DNA of 64,000 bases from contig NZ_CP117523.1 of the NCBI RefSeq assembly GCF_036812735.1, forward strand, positions 868,001 through 932,000. The letters run 5' to 3'. Below are positions 50,219 to 59,838 of this stretch, piece after piece. Position numbers and translations under genes: made by a program. The notes beneath the pieces were generated by a model. It was not told the origin of the DNA. It did no database searches and saw only the letters and a list, made by a program, of their open reading frames with translations. The stretch's first letter is position 1; every line of letters begins with the position of its first letter. The DNA comes from Terrisporobacter glycolicus ATCC 14880 = DSM 1288. Its GTDB lineage: Bacteria > Bacillota > Clostridia > Peptostreptococcales > Peptostreptococcaceae.

Positions 50219-51484
50219 TTGAGGCTAACTGATTATATAGATCAAAGAGATTTAACGAAATTACTTGATGATTTTTCAAAGTCAGTAGGAATTTATATAG
50301 ATGCAGTAGATACAAAAGGAAAGAGTTTTTTATTAGATAGAAATTATGGTAAATGTGAATTTTGTAAATATATACAAAGTACTGAGAAAGGTATGGAAAA
50401 ATGTATAAGATCTTATGAAAACGTAAGCAAAGAATGTTATCGATGGAAGGATACATATTTTTCTACTTGTCATGCAGGGATTGTCCTTTGGTCTTTTCCT
50501 ATAGTAATTGAGGAAGAACAAGTTGGAGCAATAGTTTGTGGACAAGTTTTGTTGTGGAAGCCAGATAGATACTTTTATAAACAATTAAAACAATTCAATG
50601 ATGATATATCAGACATAGATATTTTAAAAGAAAAAGTAGAAAAATTAAATATTATTTCTGCTGAAAAATGCAAATCTATAGCTAACATGCTATATATTTT
50701 TGTAAATTATTTAACTAAATCTAACACAGGTTTTTTTTATAGACAAAATGAAATTAATGAATGGCGAAGTTACATGACAAAGCAGATAAAAGAAAGAAAA
50801 GAAAAATATAAAAATACAAAATTTGATAATAGCGTTTATGTGAAAAGAGAAAAAAGCTTACTTCAATATATTAGAACAGGAAATAGGGAAAAAGTTGAAG
50901 AGTTATTACCAAAAGTATGTACAGATATGGAAATATTATTTGATTTTAATTTAGAAGGCGTAAAGAAGGCATCTTTGGAATTAATAACATTAATATCAAG
51001 AGCAGCCATAGATGGAGGTATAGAAATTAATACATCTCTTGATACATGCAGAGAATTTACTATAAAAATAGATTTTTATAAGTCATCAGAAGAATTATTT
51101 GATGGAATATATAAGATAATATTGAAATTGATAGATATGGTATATTTATTGATCAATAATAATCAGCACTCTACCTTAAAAAAAGCAAAGGAATATATAA
51201 ATGACAACTATAACAAAGATATTACTATAAAAAAAATAGCATCTTACTTATATATTAGTGACTATTATTTATGTCATTTATTTAAGGAAAACTTAAATTA
51301 CACAGTAAATGAATATATAACAAGAGTTAGAATTGAAAAAGCAGTTGAGCTTATGGACAATAGAGAGATGAATATAAAAGATATAATGTATGAGGTGGGA
51401 TTTAGAAGTCAAAGCCATTTTACAAAGACCTTTAAAAAAATATTAGGCGTTACACCAGGGGTATATAGAAATAAATACTTATAG
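50219..51484 (+). CDS. AraC-family regulator with PocR sensor domain
   Basis: 421 residues. The N-terminal PocR domain (about 5-165) carries the cysteine pattern seen here in GKCEFCKYI, KCIRSYE, ECYRW and TCHAGI. It senses small hydrocarbon or cofactor-linked ligands in related regulators. The C-terminal AraC domain has two HTH motifs (about 320-421: ITIKKIASYLYISDYYLCHLFKENL and IKDIMYEVGFRSQSHFTKTFKK). It lies 12 bp upstream of the first corrinoid-protein gene, so it is probably the substrate-responsive activator. TTG 50219 follows the ribosome site GGGAGGGG; upstream GTG 50204 lies before it. Confidence 0.9.
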   Translation: MRLTDYIDQRDLTKLLDDFSKSVGIYIDAVDTKGKSFLLDRNYGKCEFCKYIQSTEKGMEKCIRSYENVSKECYRWKDTYFSTCHAGIVLWSFPIVIEEEQVGAIVCGQVLLWKPDRYFYKQLKQFNDDISDIDILKEKVEKLNIISAEKCKSIANMLYIFVNYLTKSNTGFFYRQNEINEWRSYMTKQIKERKEKYKNTKFDNSVYVKREKSLLQYIRTGNREKVEELLPKVCTDMEILFDFNLEGVKKASLELITLISRAAIDGGIEINTSLDTCREFTIKIDFYKSSEELFDGIYKIILKLIDMVYLLINNNQHSTLKKAKEYINDNYNKDITIKKIASYLYISDYYLCHLFKENLNYTVNEYITRVRIEKAVELMDNREMNIKDIMYEVGFRSQSHFTKTFKKILGVTPGVYRNKYL

Positions 51485-51495
51485 GGGGAAGGGTT

Positions 51496-52164
51496 ATGGA
51501 TGTTTATGAAGAGATAAGAGAAAAGTTATTAGAAGGTGAAGTAGAGGAAGTATGTGATTTAATAGAAAAGGCAATTAAAATGAAATATCCTGCAGAACAT
51601 ATTTTTCAAAAAGGTCTAGTAAATGGGATTAATATATTGGCTGAAAAGTTTACGACTAGTGATGTATTGGTACCAGAAGCACTTATGGTATCTAGGGCTC
51701 TGAATGCAGGAATAGACATAATAGAGGAATATCTACCAAATATAGAAAGAAATGCGGGAATAGCAATAATAGGAACGGTAGAAGGAGATGTGCATGATCT
51801 AGGAAAGAATATTATTAAGGCAATTGTTTCCACTATGGGTATAAAAGTTTACGACTTGGGAGTAAATGCATCAAAAGAAACTTTTATAAAAAAGATTAAA
51901 GAGTATAAACCTAATTTTGTTATGATATCAGCACTTTTGACAACAACAATTTATGAAATGAAGTCAATAATAGATGAAATTAAAAAGGAAGGACTAAGAG
52001 ATGATGTGATTATATTTGTAGGTGGCTTTCCTGTAACTCAAGAATATGCAAAAGAAATAGGCGCTGACTACTTTACAGACAATGCAATGGAAATGAAGAT
52101 ATTTTTAAATAAAAATATAAAAAAACTACTGAAAACAAAAAAGAGCAAATATAAGCAAGATTAA
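51496..52164 (+). CDS. Corrinoid (methyl-carrier) protein 1, MtbC-like
   Basis: 222 residues. An N-terminal four-helix cap (about 1-85) is followed by a Rossmann B12-binding domain. The cobalt-ligating His is H100 in EGDVHDLGKN (the DxHxxG motif), with MISALLTTT and VGGFPV lining the nucleotide tail. It accepts a methyl group from the substrate methyltransferase and passes it to the pterin enzyme. It is about 40 percent identical by eye to the second corrinoid protein at 53069. The C-terminus is Lys-rich. Confidence 0.92.
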   Translation: MDVYEEIREKLLEGEVEEVCDLIEKAIKMKYPAEHIFQKGLVNGINILAEKFTTSDVLVPEALMVSRALNAGIDIIEEYLPNIERNAGIAIIGTVEGDVHDLGKNIIKAIVSTMGIKVYDLGVNASKETFIKKIKEYKPNFVMISALLTTTIYEMKSIIDEIKKEGLRDDVIIFVGGFPVTQEYAKEIGADYFTDNAMEMKIFLNKNIKKLLKTKKSKYKQD

Positions 52165-52239
52165 GCAACTACATAAGAGACTCTTCTACCATATACTTTA
52201 ATTAATAAAGGAAATATTTACTTAAAGGAGGAAGAAGAG

Positions 52240-53037
52240 TTGGTTATTGTAGGTGAAAAAATAAATACTAGTTTAAAAGGTATAACGGAAGCAATTAAAA
52301 ATAGAGATAAAGAATTTTTACAAGAACTAGCCATAAGGCAAAGTGACCAAGGTGCAGATTATATTGATGTAAACTGTGGTACCTTGATAGATGAAGAAGT
52401 AGAAATCTTACCGTGGTTAGTAGAAGTAGTACAAGAGGTTGTTGATAAGCCTTGTTGTATAGATAGCCCAAATCCAAAAGCATTAGAAGCAGCTCTAAAA
52501 GTTCACAAAGGCAGACCAATGTTAAACTCAATAACAGCAGAAAAAAGTAGATATGAAGAAGTTATTAAACTAGTTAAAGAATATGATACAAAGATTGTTG
52601 CTTTATTGATAGATGATGAACATGGGATAAGCCCTAAGTATGAAGTGAGAATTCAAATAGGAATAGACTTGGTTAATAAATTAAAAGATGATGGTGTTGA
52701 ATATGAGGACATATATTTGGATCCACTTATTCAGCCAATAAGTACGGATTCCACAATGGGAAATGTGGCACTTAGTACAATATCAGAAATAAAGAAAAAG
52801 TTTCCTAATGTACATTTTATGTGTGGACTTAGCAATGTATCTTTTGGGCTTCCACAAAGAGGTCTTTTAAATAGAACTTATCTTGCAATGTGTATGTATG
52901 CTGGACTTGACGGAGCAGTTTTAGACCCAGGAAATAAAAAAATGATGAGCATGATAATTGCAAGTGAAGCTTTATTAAATAAAGATAAATTCACGAAAAA
53001 ATACTTAAAAGCACATAGAAAAGGACTGTTAGAGTAA
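52240..53037 (+). CDS. Methyl-corrinoid:tetrahydrofolate methyltransferase (MtgA/MeTr-like)
   Basis: 265 residues. A pterin-binding TIM barrel of the MeTr/dihydropteroate-synthase fold moves methyl between corrinoid protein and tetrahydrofolate. Landmarks are IVGEKINTSLKG, the DQGADYIDVNCG strand, CIDSPNPKALEAAL, DPLIQPISTDS and CGLSNVSFGLPQR, which match the MtgA/AcsE type. The start is TTG 52240 after AAAGGAGGA. Its place between the two corrinoid-protein genes suggests it serves both. Confidence 0.92.
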   Translation: MVIVGEKINTSLKGITEAIKNRDKEFLQELAIRQSDQGADYIDVNCGTLIDEEVEILPWLVEVVQEVVDKPCCIDSPNPKALEAALKVHKGRPMLNSITAEKSRYEEVIKLVKEYDTKIVALLIDDEHGISPKYEVRIQIGIDLVNKLKDDGVEYEDIYLDPLIQPISTDSTMGNVALSTISEIKKKFPNVHFMCGLSNVSFGLPQRGLLNRTYLAMCMYAGLDGAVLDPGNKKMMSMIIASEALLNKDKFTKKYLKAHRKGLLE

Positions 53038-53068
53038 ATTAAAATTTAGGGTTATGGAGGGTTATTTT

Positions 53069-53713
53069 ATGAAAAATTATATTGAGGATATTAAACAATT
53101 AGTTATTGATGGGGAGGATGAAGATATAGTTGATGCTATAGAAGAAGCTATAGAAAGTGATGTTAATATAAGTGACATAGTTAACAATTCATTAATAGAG
53201 GCAATGAATATTATAGGGCCAATGATGGCAAGTGGAGAATTATTTGTCCCAGAGGTATTAATGAGTGCAGAAACAATGCAAATAGGATTAAATTATTTAA
53301 AACCAATGTTAAAAGAAGGAGATATGACCTCTTTAGGAACAATAGTTATAGGAACTGTTGAAGGAGATTTACATGATATAGGGAAAAATCTAGTAGCAAT
53401 GATGTTAGAAAGTTCGGGATTTGAAGTAATAAATATAGGAATAGATCAACCAGCTCAAGCTTTCGTGGATGCAGCAATAGAACATAATGCTCAAATTGTA
53501 GGATTATCTGCTTTATTAACAACTACAATGTCTGCAATGAGAGATACAGTTAAGCTTATTAGAGAAAAAGGTTTAGACGTAAAAATTGCAGTTGGTGGAG
53601 CGCCAGTAAGTCAAGAATTTGCAGCTGAAATAGGAGCAGATGGTTATTCTGAAGATGCTACAGGAGCAGTTTTACTTTGTAAAAATATGTTAAGTTCAGA
53701 AGCAACAGCATAA
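53069..53713 (+). CDS. Corrinoid (methyl-carrier) protein 2, MtgC/MttC-like
   Basis: 214 residues with the same cap plus B12-domain layout as protein 1. The cobalt-ligating His is H102 in EGDLHDIGKN, then GLSALLTTTMSAM and VGGAPVSQEF. It directly precedes the MttB-family gene by 50 bp, so it is the likely cognate carrier for that enzyme. An in-frame ATG at 53054 overlaps the ribosome site GGAGGG, so ATG 53069 is preferred. Confidence 0.92.
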   Translation: MKNYIEDIKQLVIDGEDEDIVDAIEEAIESDVNISDIVNNSLIEAMNIIGPMMASGELFVPEVLMSAETMQIGLNYLKPMLKEGDMTSLGTIVIGTVEGDLHDIGKNLVAMMLESSGFEVINIGIDQPAQAFVDAAIEHNAQIVGLSALLTTTMSAMRDTVKLIREKGLDVKIAVGGAPVSQEFAAEIGADGYSEDATGAVLLCKNMLSSEATA

Positions 53714-53762
53714 GAAAAGCATAATTTTTTTGTACCATTAATAAAAGTATGGGGGGAGAATA

Positions 53763-55214
53763 ATGATTAAAAATGAAAATTTAAATAGAATTAATGATGC
53801 ATCTATAGAAATGTTAGAAACTATAGGAATGGAATTTGTTAGTCCAGAGGCAAAGGAAGTACTTAGAGAACATGGTGTTAAAATAGAAAAGGATAGAGCA
53901 TTTTTTACAAGAGATCAAATTATGGAATATATGGCTAAATGTCCATCTGAGTTCAAACTTTGTGCAAGAAATCCAGAGTATGATATGAATCTTAACCAAG
54001 AAGATGTATATTATGTGCCAGGATATGGTTGTCCTAAAATAAGGGAATACGATGGGACAGTAAGAGATGCTATGTTAGATGATTACTTAAAATTAGTAGA
54101 AATTGTACATTCATCACAACAATATAAGTGCAATGGAGGAATACTTGTCCAGCCAGCAGATGTGGAAGCACGTTTTTCACAATTAATAATGATGTATTCA
54201 ACTATAACTAAATCAGATAAATGCATACTATCTGTTAATGGAAGTGCAAAGCGTATAGAAGAACTAGCAGGACTTATGTCCATATTATTTGGTGGAGTTG
54301 AAAAATTAAAAGAAAAGCCAAGATTTGCTACAATAGTAAACTCATTAAGTCCGCTAAAAATAGATGAAAGCGCAGAAGGATGTTTAAGAACTTGTGTAAA
54401 ATATAACCAACCATTATTAGTAGTTCCAGCACCAATGGCAGGAGGTACAGGACCTATAAGTTTAGCTGGAAATATAGCATTAGCTCATGCAGAAGCTTTA
54501 GCTATTATAGTATATGCTCAGATGCTTAATCCAGGTAATCCAGTAATATATGGTTCAGCAGCTATGACTACTGACATGAAAACAGGAAAAGCAGCTATAG
54601 GTTCTTCAGGATATGCATTACAATCAGCATATGCTTCTAGACTTGCTAAAATGTATAAGTTACCATGTAGAGCATCAGGAGCATTAACTGATGCATATGG
54701 TGCAACAATACAAGCAGGATATGAATCAATGTTATCACTTTTTTCAGCAGTAGAAGAAAAAATCAACTTTATAATTCATACTGGCGGAATAGTTGATGCA
54801 TTTGGATGTTGTTCAATAGAAAAATTTATTGCTGATATAGAAATGACTAGATTAATTGATTATTATAATAAAGATTTAGAAGTAAACGATAAAACTTTAG
54901 CTTTAGATGTTGTGAAAGAAGCTCTTAAAACAGGTACATTCTTAACATTAAAACATACAGCTAAAAGATGTAGAAAAGATCCGTGGCAACCAACTATAAG
55001 CTTAAGAGGAAAATTAAAATTGGATGAGGATACTAATATAGTTATGAAAAAATCTATAGATGCTGAAATGAATAGATTATTAAGTAACTATAAGAAGCCA
55101 GAATTAAGTGAAGATGTAGCTAAGGAACTTAGAAAATATATGGAAGACTTAGGTGTAGATAGTAAAATTTTAGATAAAATAGATAACTATAATGCAGAAT
55201 TAGCAGTGAATTAA
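53763..55214 (+). CDS. MttB-family quaternary-amine methyltransferase, non-pyrrolysine
   Basis: 483 residues. TIM-barrel methyltransferase that moves a methyl from a quaternary amine to the corrinoid protein. Landmarks are YYVPGYGCPKIRE, PMAGGTGPISLAGNIALAHAE, LNPGNPVIYGSAA and THSDAHT-region equivalents. The gene reads through with no in-frame TAG and ends in TAA, so it is a non-pyrrolysine homologue like MtgB (glycine betaine), MtpB (proline betaine) or MtcB (carnitine), not the trimethylamine enzyme. Two BCCT transporter genes follow directly, which supports a betaine-type substrate; which one is unresolved. Confidence 0.92.
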   Translation: MIKNENLNRINDASIEMLETIGMEFVSPEAKEVLREHGVKIEKDRAFFTRDQIMEYMAKCPSEFKLCARNPEYDMNLNQEDVYYVPGYGCPKIREYDGTVRDAMLDDYLKLVEIVHSSQQYKCNGGILVQPADVEARFSQLIMMYSTITKSDKCILSVNGSAKRIEELAGLMSILFGGVEKLKEKPRFATIVNSLSPLKIDESAEGCLRTCVKYNQPLLVVPAPMAGGTGPISLAGNIALAHAEALAIIVYAQMLNPGNPVIYGSAAMTTDMKTGKAAIGSSGYALQSAYASRLAKMYKLPCRASGALTDAYGATIQAGYESMLSLFSAVEEKINFIIHTGGIVDAFGCCSIEKFIADIEMTRLIDYYNKDLEVNDKTLALDVVKEALKTGTFLTLKHTAKRCRKDPWQPTISLRGKLKLDEDTNIVMKKSIDAEMNRLLSNYKKPELSEDVAKELRKYMEDLGVDSKILDKIDNYNAELAVN

Positions 55215-55232
55215 TATGTAGATAATATAAAA

Positions 55233-55264
55233 ACAAAAGACACAGATAGTATGTGTCTTTTGTT
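55233..55264 (+). other. Hairpin between methyltransferase and BCCT genes
   Basis: ACAAAAGACACA pairs with TGTGTCTTTTGT. The tail is not T-rich, so partial termination or processing is likely rather than a full stop. Confidence 0.6.
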
Positions 55265-55298
55265 GAATATAAGTAAATTTATGAAGGGAGAATTATGT

Positions 55299-56879
55299 AT
55301 GAAATTTTTAAAAATAATAGATAAATGTACCTTTTTTCCTCCAGCAATATTATTACTAATAGCAACATGTATAGGAATATTTTTTCCAGAAACTTTAGAA
55401 GTTGCTGCAAATAAAGCATTTCAATTTACAACGAAAGGATTTGGATGGTTTTACGCATTGGGATCAAGTTGTTTTGTAATATTTTGTTTATGGGCTGGAT
55501 TTAGTAAATATGGAAATATTAGACTTGGAGGAAAAGATGCCAAGCCAGAAATGTCTTTTGCAAAATGGTTTGCCATAGCTTTAACATCAGGAATTGCAAT
55601 AGGGATAGTATTTTATGGAGCGGCAGAACCTTTAATGAATTTTACAAATCCTCCAATATTTTCAGGGTTATCATCCAATAGTCCAGGAGCTGCAGAAGCT
55701 GCCCTATCTTATACCTTTATGCACTGGGCAATTCATCCTTATGCAATATATACAACAGCAGGTTTATGCTTGGCATTTATATATTATAATGGAAAACGAA
55801 AATATCAATTAAGTTCGGCTCTTTATCCTTTAATTGGAGAAAAAGCTGATGGAAAAGTTGGATCTTGGGTCAATGCAATTGCCATATTTGCACTTGTGGG
55901 AGGTATTGGAACATCTCTAGGAATTGGAGTTTTGCAAGCAGCAGATGGTATAAATTTTGTGCTAGGCACAAATTTTGACTCTGGAGTGTTATATGCAGTA
56001 ATTATTGGAGTTATGGTTTTAATTTATGTAGCAGCTGCTTGTACAGGTCTGCATAAAGGTATAGCATTGGTAAGTAATTTGAATGTATATGTATATATAA
56101 TTTTACTTGTTTGGGCATTCTTATTTGGAGGAACACTTTTTATCTTAAATAATACATTTACAGGGATCGGACAATATTTATCTATGATAGTTAGACAGTC
56201 CTTTTATTTAGAGCCTGCTTATAATAGTGGTTGGGTAAATGGAAACACAATATTTTACTATGCTTGGTGGATAACATTTGCACCTATGGTAGGATTATTT
56301 CTTGTTAAATTGGCAAAAGGCAGAACTATTAAAGAATTTGTAATTGTTAATTTAGTAGCGCCAGTAGTATTTACTTTTATATGGTTTGGTGTATTTGGAA
56401 GCTCAGCTATTAATATGGAGCTTGCAGGTTCAGGTGGAATAGTTGGAGACATAGGAAAGTACGGAGTATCAGTAGCATTATTTTCATATCTGAAAAATTT
56501 ACCACTGGCACCAGTAATGATTGTACTTGGTTTTGCAGCTATTGTTTTCTCATTTGTAACTTTGGCTGAATCTCAAACTCTTACAATTGCTGAAATAACT
56601 TGTAAAGAAGAAATGCTAAATAAGCGTAAAGATAAGAGTGCACCTTCATCAGTGAAAATATTTTGGGGTGTGCTAATGGGACTTATGGCATTTGCGCTAC
56701 TACAAAGTGGTGGACTAAATGCATTGCAAACAGCAGTTATTGTTTGTGGGTTGCCTATATTAATTTTAATGATATTTATGTCAATAGCCTATGTTAAGAG
56801 TATGATAAATCATGTTAAGTTTGATAAGACATTGGAGAGTGAAATTGACGATGAAAATGAGGAAATAAATACAGTATAA
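55299..56879 (+). CDS. BCCT transporter 1 (betaine/carnitine/choline family), divergent
   Basis: 526 residues with 12 predicted helices. Family features are FSKYGNIRLGG, FYGAAEPLMNF, and YYAWWITFAPMVGLFLVKLAKGRTIKEF before helix 9. It differs from the other two copies: GMGIG in helix 3 is replaced by GIAIG and the ISKGRT loop by LAKGRT, so coupling ion or substrate may differ. The ribosome site AAGGGAG fits ATG 55299; an upstream ATG at 55281 overlaps that site. It lies 84 bp after the methyltransferase gene and is probably co-transcribed. Confidence 0.88.
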   Translation: MKFLKIIDKCTFFPPAILLLIATCIGIFFPETLEVAANKAFQFTTKGFGWFYALGSSCFVIFCLWAGFSKYGNIRLGGKDAKPEMSFAKWFAIALTSGIAIGIVFYGAAEPLMNFTNPPIFSGLSSNSPGAAEAALSYTFMHWAIHPYAIYTTAGLCLAFIYYNGKRKYQLSSALYPLIGEKADGKVGSWVNAIAIFALVGGIGTSLGIGVLQAADGINFVLGTNFDSGVLYAVIIGVMVLIYVAAACTGLHKGIALVSNLNVYVYIILLVWAFLFGGTLFILNNTFTGIGQYLSMIVRQSFYLEPAYNSGWVNGNTIFYYAWWITFAPMVGLFLVKLAKGRTIKEFVIVNLVAPVVFTFIWFGVFGSSAINMELAGSGGIVGDIGKYGVSVALFSYLKNLPLAPVMIVLGFAAIVFSFVTLAESQTLTIAEITCKEEMLNKRKDKSAPSSVKIFWGVLMGLMAFALLQSGGLNALQTAVIVCGLPILILMIFMSIAYVKSMINHVKFDKTLESEIDDENEEINTV

Positions 56880-56914
56880 AACAGGTCATAAAGTAAAATT
56901 AAGTATTTAAGATT

Positions 56915-56960
56915 AAAGTACTAGATAAAATATTAATAGTTTTAATCTAGTACTTTTCTT
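56915..56960 (+). terminator. Terminator between the first two BCCT genes
   Basis: AAAGTACTAGAT (56915-56926) pairs with ATCTAGTACTTT (56945-56956) and is followed by TCTT. Confidence 0.7.
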
Positions 56961-56974
56961 GATGGAGGGGTTTT

Positions 56975-58525
56975 ATGGTTAAAAAAAATAACTCTAAAAT
57001 ACAGAAAAAGAAAGAAAAAAATTTTGTATTAATCTTTTCCATGATAATGACAATATTTATAATATTTATTGGTATTGTATTTCCTAAAAACTTCAACTTA
57101 ACTATAAAAACATTATTTAATAAGTTTATATCTCAATTTAGTCCAATTTATTTAATTTTAATGCTTATGATTACAATCTTTTGTATATTTATTGCCTTTA
57201 GCAAATATGGAAATATAAAGTTAGGAAAAGATGATGATAAACCGGAGTTTAGTAATGTAGTATGGTTTGCCATGCTATTTGGAGCAGGTATGGGTATAGG
57301 ATTGGTATTTTTTGGAGCATATGAGCCCTTATGTCATTTTGCAAATCCTGTTGGAGTAATGCATGGTAGTAAGGAAGCTGTTAGGTTTTCTATTCAACAG
57401 TCATTTATACATTGGGGTGTACAACCTTGGGCAGCATATTGCTTAATAGGACTTTGTCTAGGTTATTTTCAATTTAGAAAAGAAGAACCAGGCCTTATAA
57501 GTAGTACATTGAACCCAGTTCTAGATAATAGAAAGTTTAAGAAAAACGCAGGAATAGTAGTGGATATATTAACAGTATTTACCACAGTAATTGGAGTTGC
57601 AGCCTCATTGGGACTTGGAACTATGCAAATAGGATCAGGTATAGCGTTTATATTTGGAATAGAAAATACTGTTATTCTAAAAATTTTAATTGTTGCAGTG
57701 GTGGCAATCATTTATATAAGTAGTGCTATAAGTGGAATTAATAATGGGATGAAAAAACTATCAAATATAAATTTAATACTGGCAACTATTTTATTAGTGG
57801 GATGCTTTTTAGTAGGACCTGTATATGATATAATTAAGGAATTTTTTATTGGAATAGGAAATTATGTGAAAGACTTTATTCCACAAAGCTTGGGTATAGG
57901 CTTTAGCAATAATAAAGAGTGGTTAAATAATTGGAGAGTTTTTTATTGGGCATTTTGGATATCTTGGACACCTTTTGTAGGAATATTTATAGCTAGAATA
58001 TCTAAAGGTAGAACTATAAGGGAATTTGTATTGGGAGTAACGGTGTTGCCAGCTATTATAAGTTTAGCTTGGTTTACAATATTTGGTGTTATGGGTATGG
58101 ATTTAGGACTTGATTTTGCCAAGGATGCAATTATGATAACAGAAACAAGTTTATTTAAAGTTTTATCTCACTATACTTTTGGAACGGTGTTTTCCATAAT
58201 AGCCATTATATTATTATTTACATTTTTTATAACATCAGCTAATTCCTCTATTTATGTATTAGCAATGTTTACATCAAAAGGTAATTTAAATCCTGACAAT
58301 AAAAAGAAGGTGCTATGGGGGATATTACAAGCATTGTTCGCCATAACCTTAATATTATCAGGAGGATTAGATACACTGCAAAAGCTAGCAATTATTGTAT
58401 CTTTTCCATTTGCTATAATTATGTTGTTGATGATGTATTCAATATTAAAATCTTTAAAAAAAGATCTATTTTATAAGGAAGAAGCTAAAAAATTAAATAA
58501 TACAAATGATAATATTAATACTTAA
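56975..58525 (+). CDS. BCCT transporter 2
   Basis: 516 residues with 12 predicted helices. It contains the betaine-type motif GAGMGIGLVFFGAYEPL in helix 3 and WAFWISWTPFVGIFIARISKGRTIREF, the classic BCCT signature. It imports a betaine or carnitine-type compound, feeding the MttB-family enzyme or acting as osmoprotectant uptake. It is highly similar to the third copy at 59839 and only distantly similar to the first. The GGAGGGG ribosome site fits ATG 56975. Confidence 0.92.
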   Translation: MVKKNNSKIQKKKEKNFVLIFSMIMTIFIIFIGIVFPKNFNLTIKTLFNKFISQFSPIYLILMLMITIFCIFIAFSKYGNIKLGKDDDKPEFSNVVWFAMLFGAGMGIGLVFFGAYEPLCHFANPVGVMHGSKEAVRFSIQQSFIHWGVQPWAAYCLIGLCLGYFQFRKEEPGLISSTLNPVLDNRKFKKNAGIVVDILTVFTTVIGVAASLGLGTMQIGSGIAFIFGIENTVILKILIVAVVAIIYISSAISGINNGMKKLSNINLILATILLVGCFLVGPVYDIIKEFFIGIGNYVKDFIPQSLGIGFSNNKEWLNNWRVFYWAFWISWTPFVGIFIARISKGRTIREFVLGVTVLPAIISLAWFTIFGVMGMDLGLDFAKDAIMITETSLFKVLSHYTFGTVFSIIAIILLFTFFITSANSSIYVLAMFTSKGNLNPDNKKKVLWGILQALFAITLILSGGLDTLQKLAIIVSFPFAIIMLLMMYSILKSLKKDLFYKEEAKKLNNTNDNINT

Positions 58526-58535
58526 TAAAATGAAA

Positions 58536-58573
58536 AAAATACCTAGTCTTCAAATTAAAGATTAGGTATTTTA
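58536..58573. terminator. Terminator between convergent BCCT and YitT genes
   Basis: AAAATACCTAGTCTT pairs with AAGATTAGGTATTTT (one G-U pair); it can serve both directions. Confidence 0.8.
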
Positions 58574-58587
58574 ATCATTAAATAATA

Positions 58588-59436
58588 TTACATTGGTTTA
58601 AATCCTTCACCTAATGCTTCAAAAATATCTGTAATTATTATAAATGCATATGGGTCTGTATGTTTAACAAGCTTTTTTAATGTAATAACTTCTTTTTTTG
58701 AAACAACAACAAGAAGTACATTTTTTTCACTTCCAGTATATAATCCTTGTCCTTTTAAGATAGTGGCACCTCTTTGCAATTCATCTGTTATAGCCCTTCC
58801 AATTTCCATATATTTATCAGAAATAATAGTAAAAGATGTGGAAGTATTAATACCTTCAACTATTATGTCGCTAACTTTTACTATTATATATAAAGCTATG
58901 GCAGAATAAAGAGCAACTTCAATATTTTTGCTAACAATACCTGATAAAGCGACAATACAACCATCTGCAAATCCCATAAGTGTAGGCACACTAAGGGAAG
59001 GAAAAGCCTTATTTGCCAAAATTCCTATTAAATCAGTACCTCCAGTACTTCCGTTTATTCTAAATATAAGTCCTAAAGCTATTCCAAGTACGATTCCTCC
59101 AGAAATTGAAGATAAAAGTACGTCATTAGTAACATTAATATTTCCTAGATTTTCTGTTATTTTCAATGATGCAGTAAGGAATATTATGCCAAGTAATGTT
59201 TTTGAGGCATCTTTTTTTCCAAGAATTCGAAAAGCAAATAGGAATAAAGGTATATCAAAAGTTATGTTTATTAGCCAAATTGGCAAGCCAGTTAAGGTAT
59301 TAATAATAATTGACACACCTGTAAGTCCTCCTGGTGCAATATTATGAGGATTTAAGAACATATTTATGGAAACTGCCATGAATAAACAGCCTACCATTAA
59401 AATAATTACTTCATTAAACTTTAACGCTGATTTCAT
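58588..59436 (-). CDS. YitT family membrane protein (DUF161 plus DUF2179)
   Basis: 282 residues. Five to six membrane helices in two DUF161 repeats (NPHNIAPGGLTGVSIIINTLTG, GGIVLGIALGLIFRINGSTGGTDLIG) precede a cytoplasmic DUF2179 domain (about 215-282: RGATILKGQGLYTGSEKNVLLVVVSKKE). The function is unknown; the family is common in Firmicutes. It is antisense between two BCCT genes and splits the locus. The frame is open from TTG 59454, but the AAAGGTG ribosome site fits ATG 59434-59436. Confidence 0.88.
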   Translation of the reverse strand: MKSALKFNEVIILMVGCLFMAVSINMFLNPHNIAPGGLTGVSIIINTLTGLPIWLINITFDIPLFLFAFRILGKKDASKTLLGIIFLTASLKITENLGNINVTNDVLLSSISGGIVLGIALGLIFRINGSTGGTDLIGILANKAFPSLSVPTLMGFADGCIVALSGIVSKNIEVALYSAIALYIIVKVSDIIVEGINTSTSFTIISDKYMEIGRAITDELQRGATILKGQGLYTGSEKNVLLVVVSKKEVITLKKLVKHTDPYAFIIITDIFEALGEGFKPM

Positions 59437-59838
59437 TTTAATTACACCTTTCAATTAATAAATAAGTACACTTCTTATAAGTTTAACCAGGAATACTAAA
59501 TATTATGTGAATATGAAAAGTATAAAAAAGCAAAAAAAGAAAGCTAGGGTAGGAGGCCCTAACTTTTTAATATATGAAACGAAATATTTTCATTATAAAA
59601 TGAAAAATAATTCTAGGTAGGTAGTAATAATCACTTTTAAAATAGTGGAATTACAACTTACGATTTACAATTATATAGTACAACAAGTTTTGCATTTTAT
59701 GGTTAAGACAGTGTTAAAAGTATATTAAATAAAAAATAAGTCGTAAGAAATAAGTAATAAATTTAATAATTTTTCATAGAGTACTATTTCAACTTTATTT
59801 TGAATAATAAATTATATCAAAATAAATGGGGGGATAAT
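59437..59838. other. Intergenic region between yitT-type and third BCCT genes
   Basis: It carries divergent promoters. A TAGGG/CCCTA hairpin (about 59545-59561) followed by AACTTTTTAA may be a terminator or leader. AT-rich sequence with no supported ORF fills the rest. No riboswitch was recognised. Confidence 0.3.

Noticed and set aside
53763-55214. Pyrrolysine-containing trimethylamine methyltransferase
   Set aside because: The reading frame is full length with no in-frame TAG and ends in TAA, so it is a non-pyrrolysine family member.
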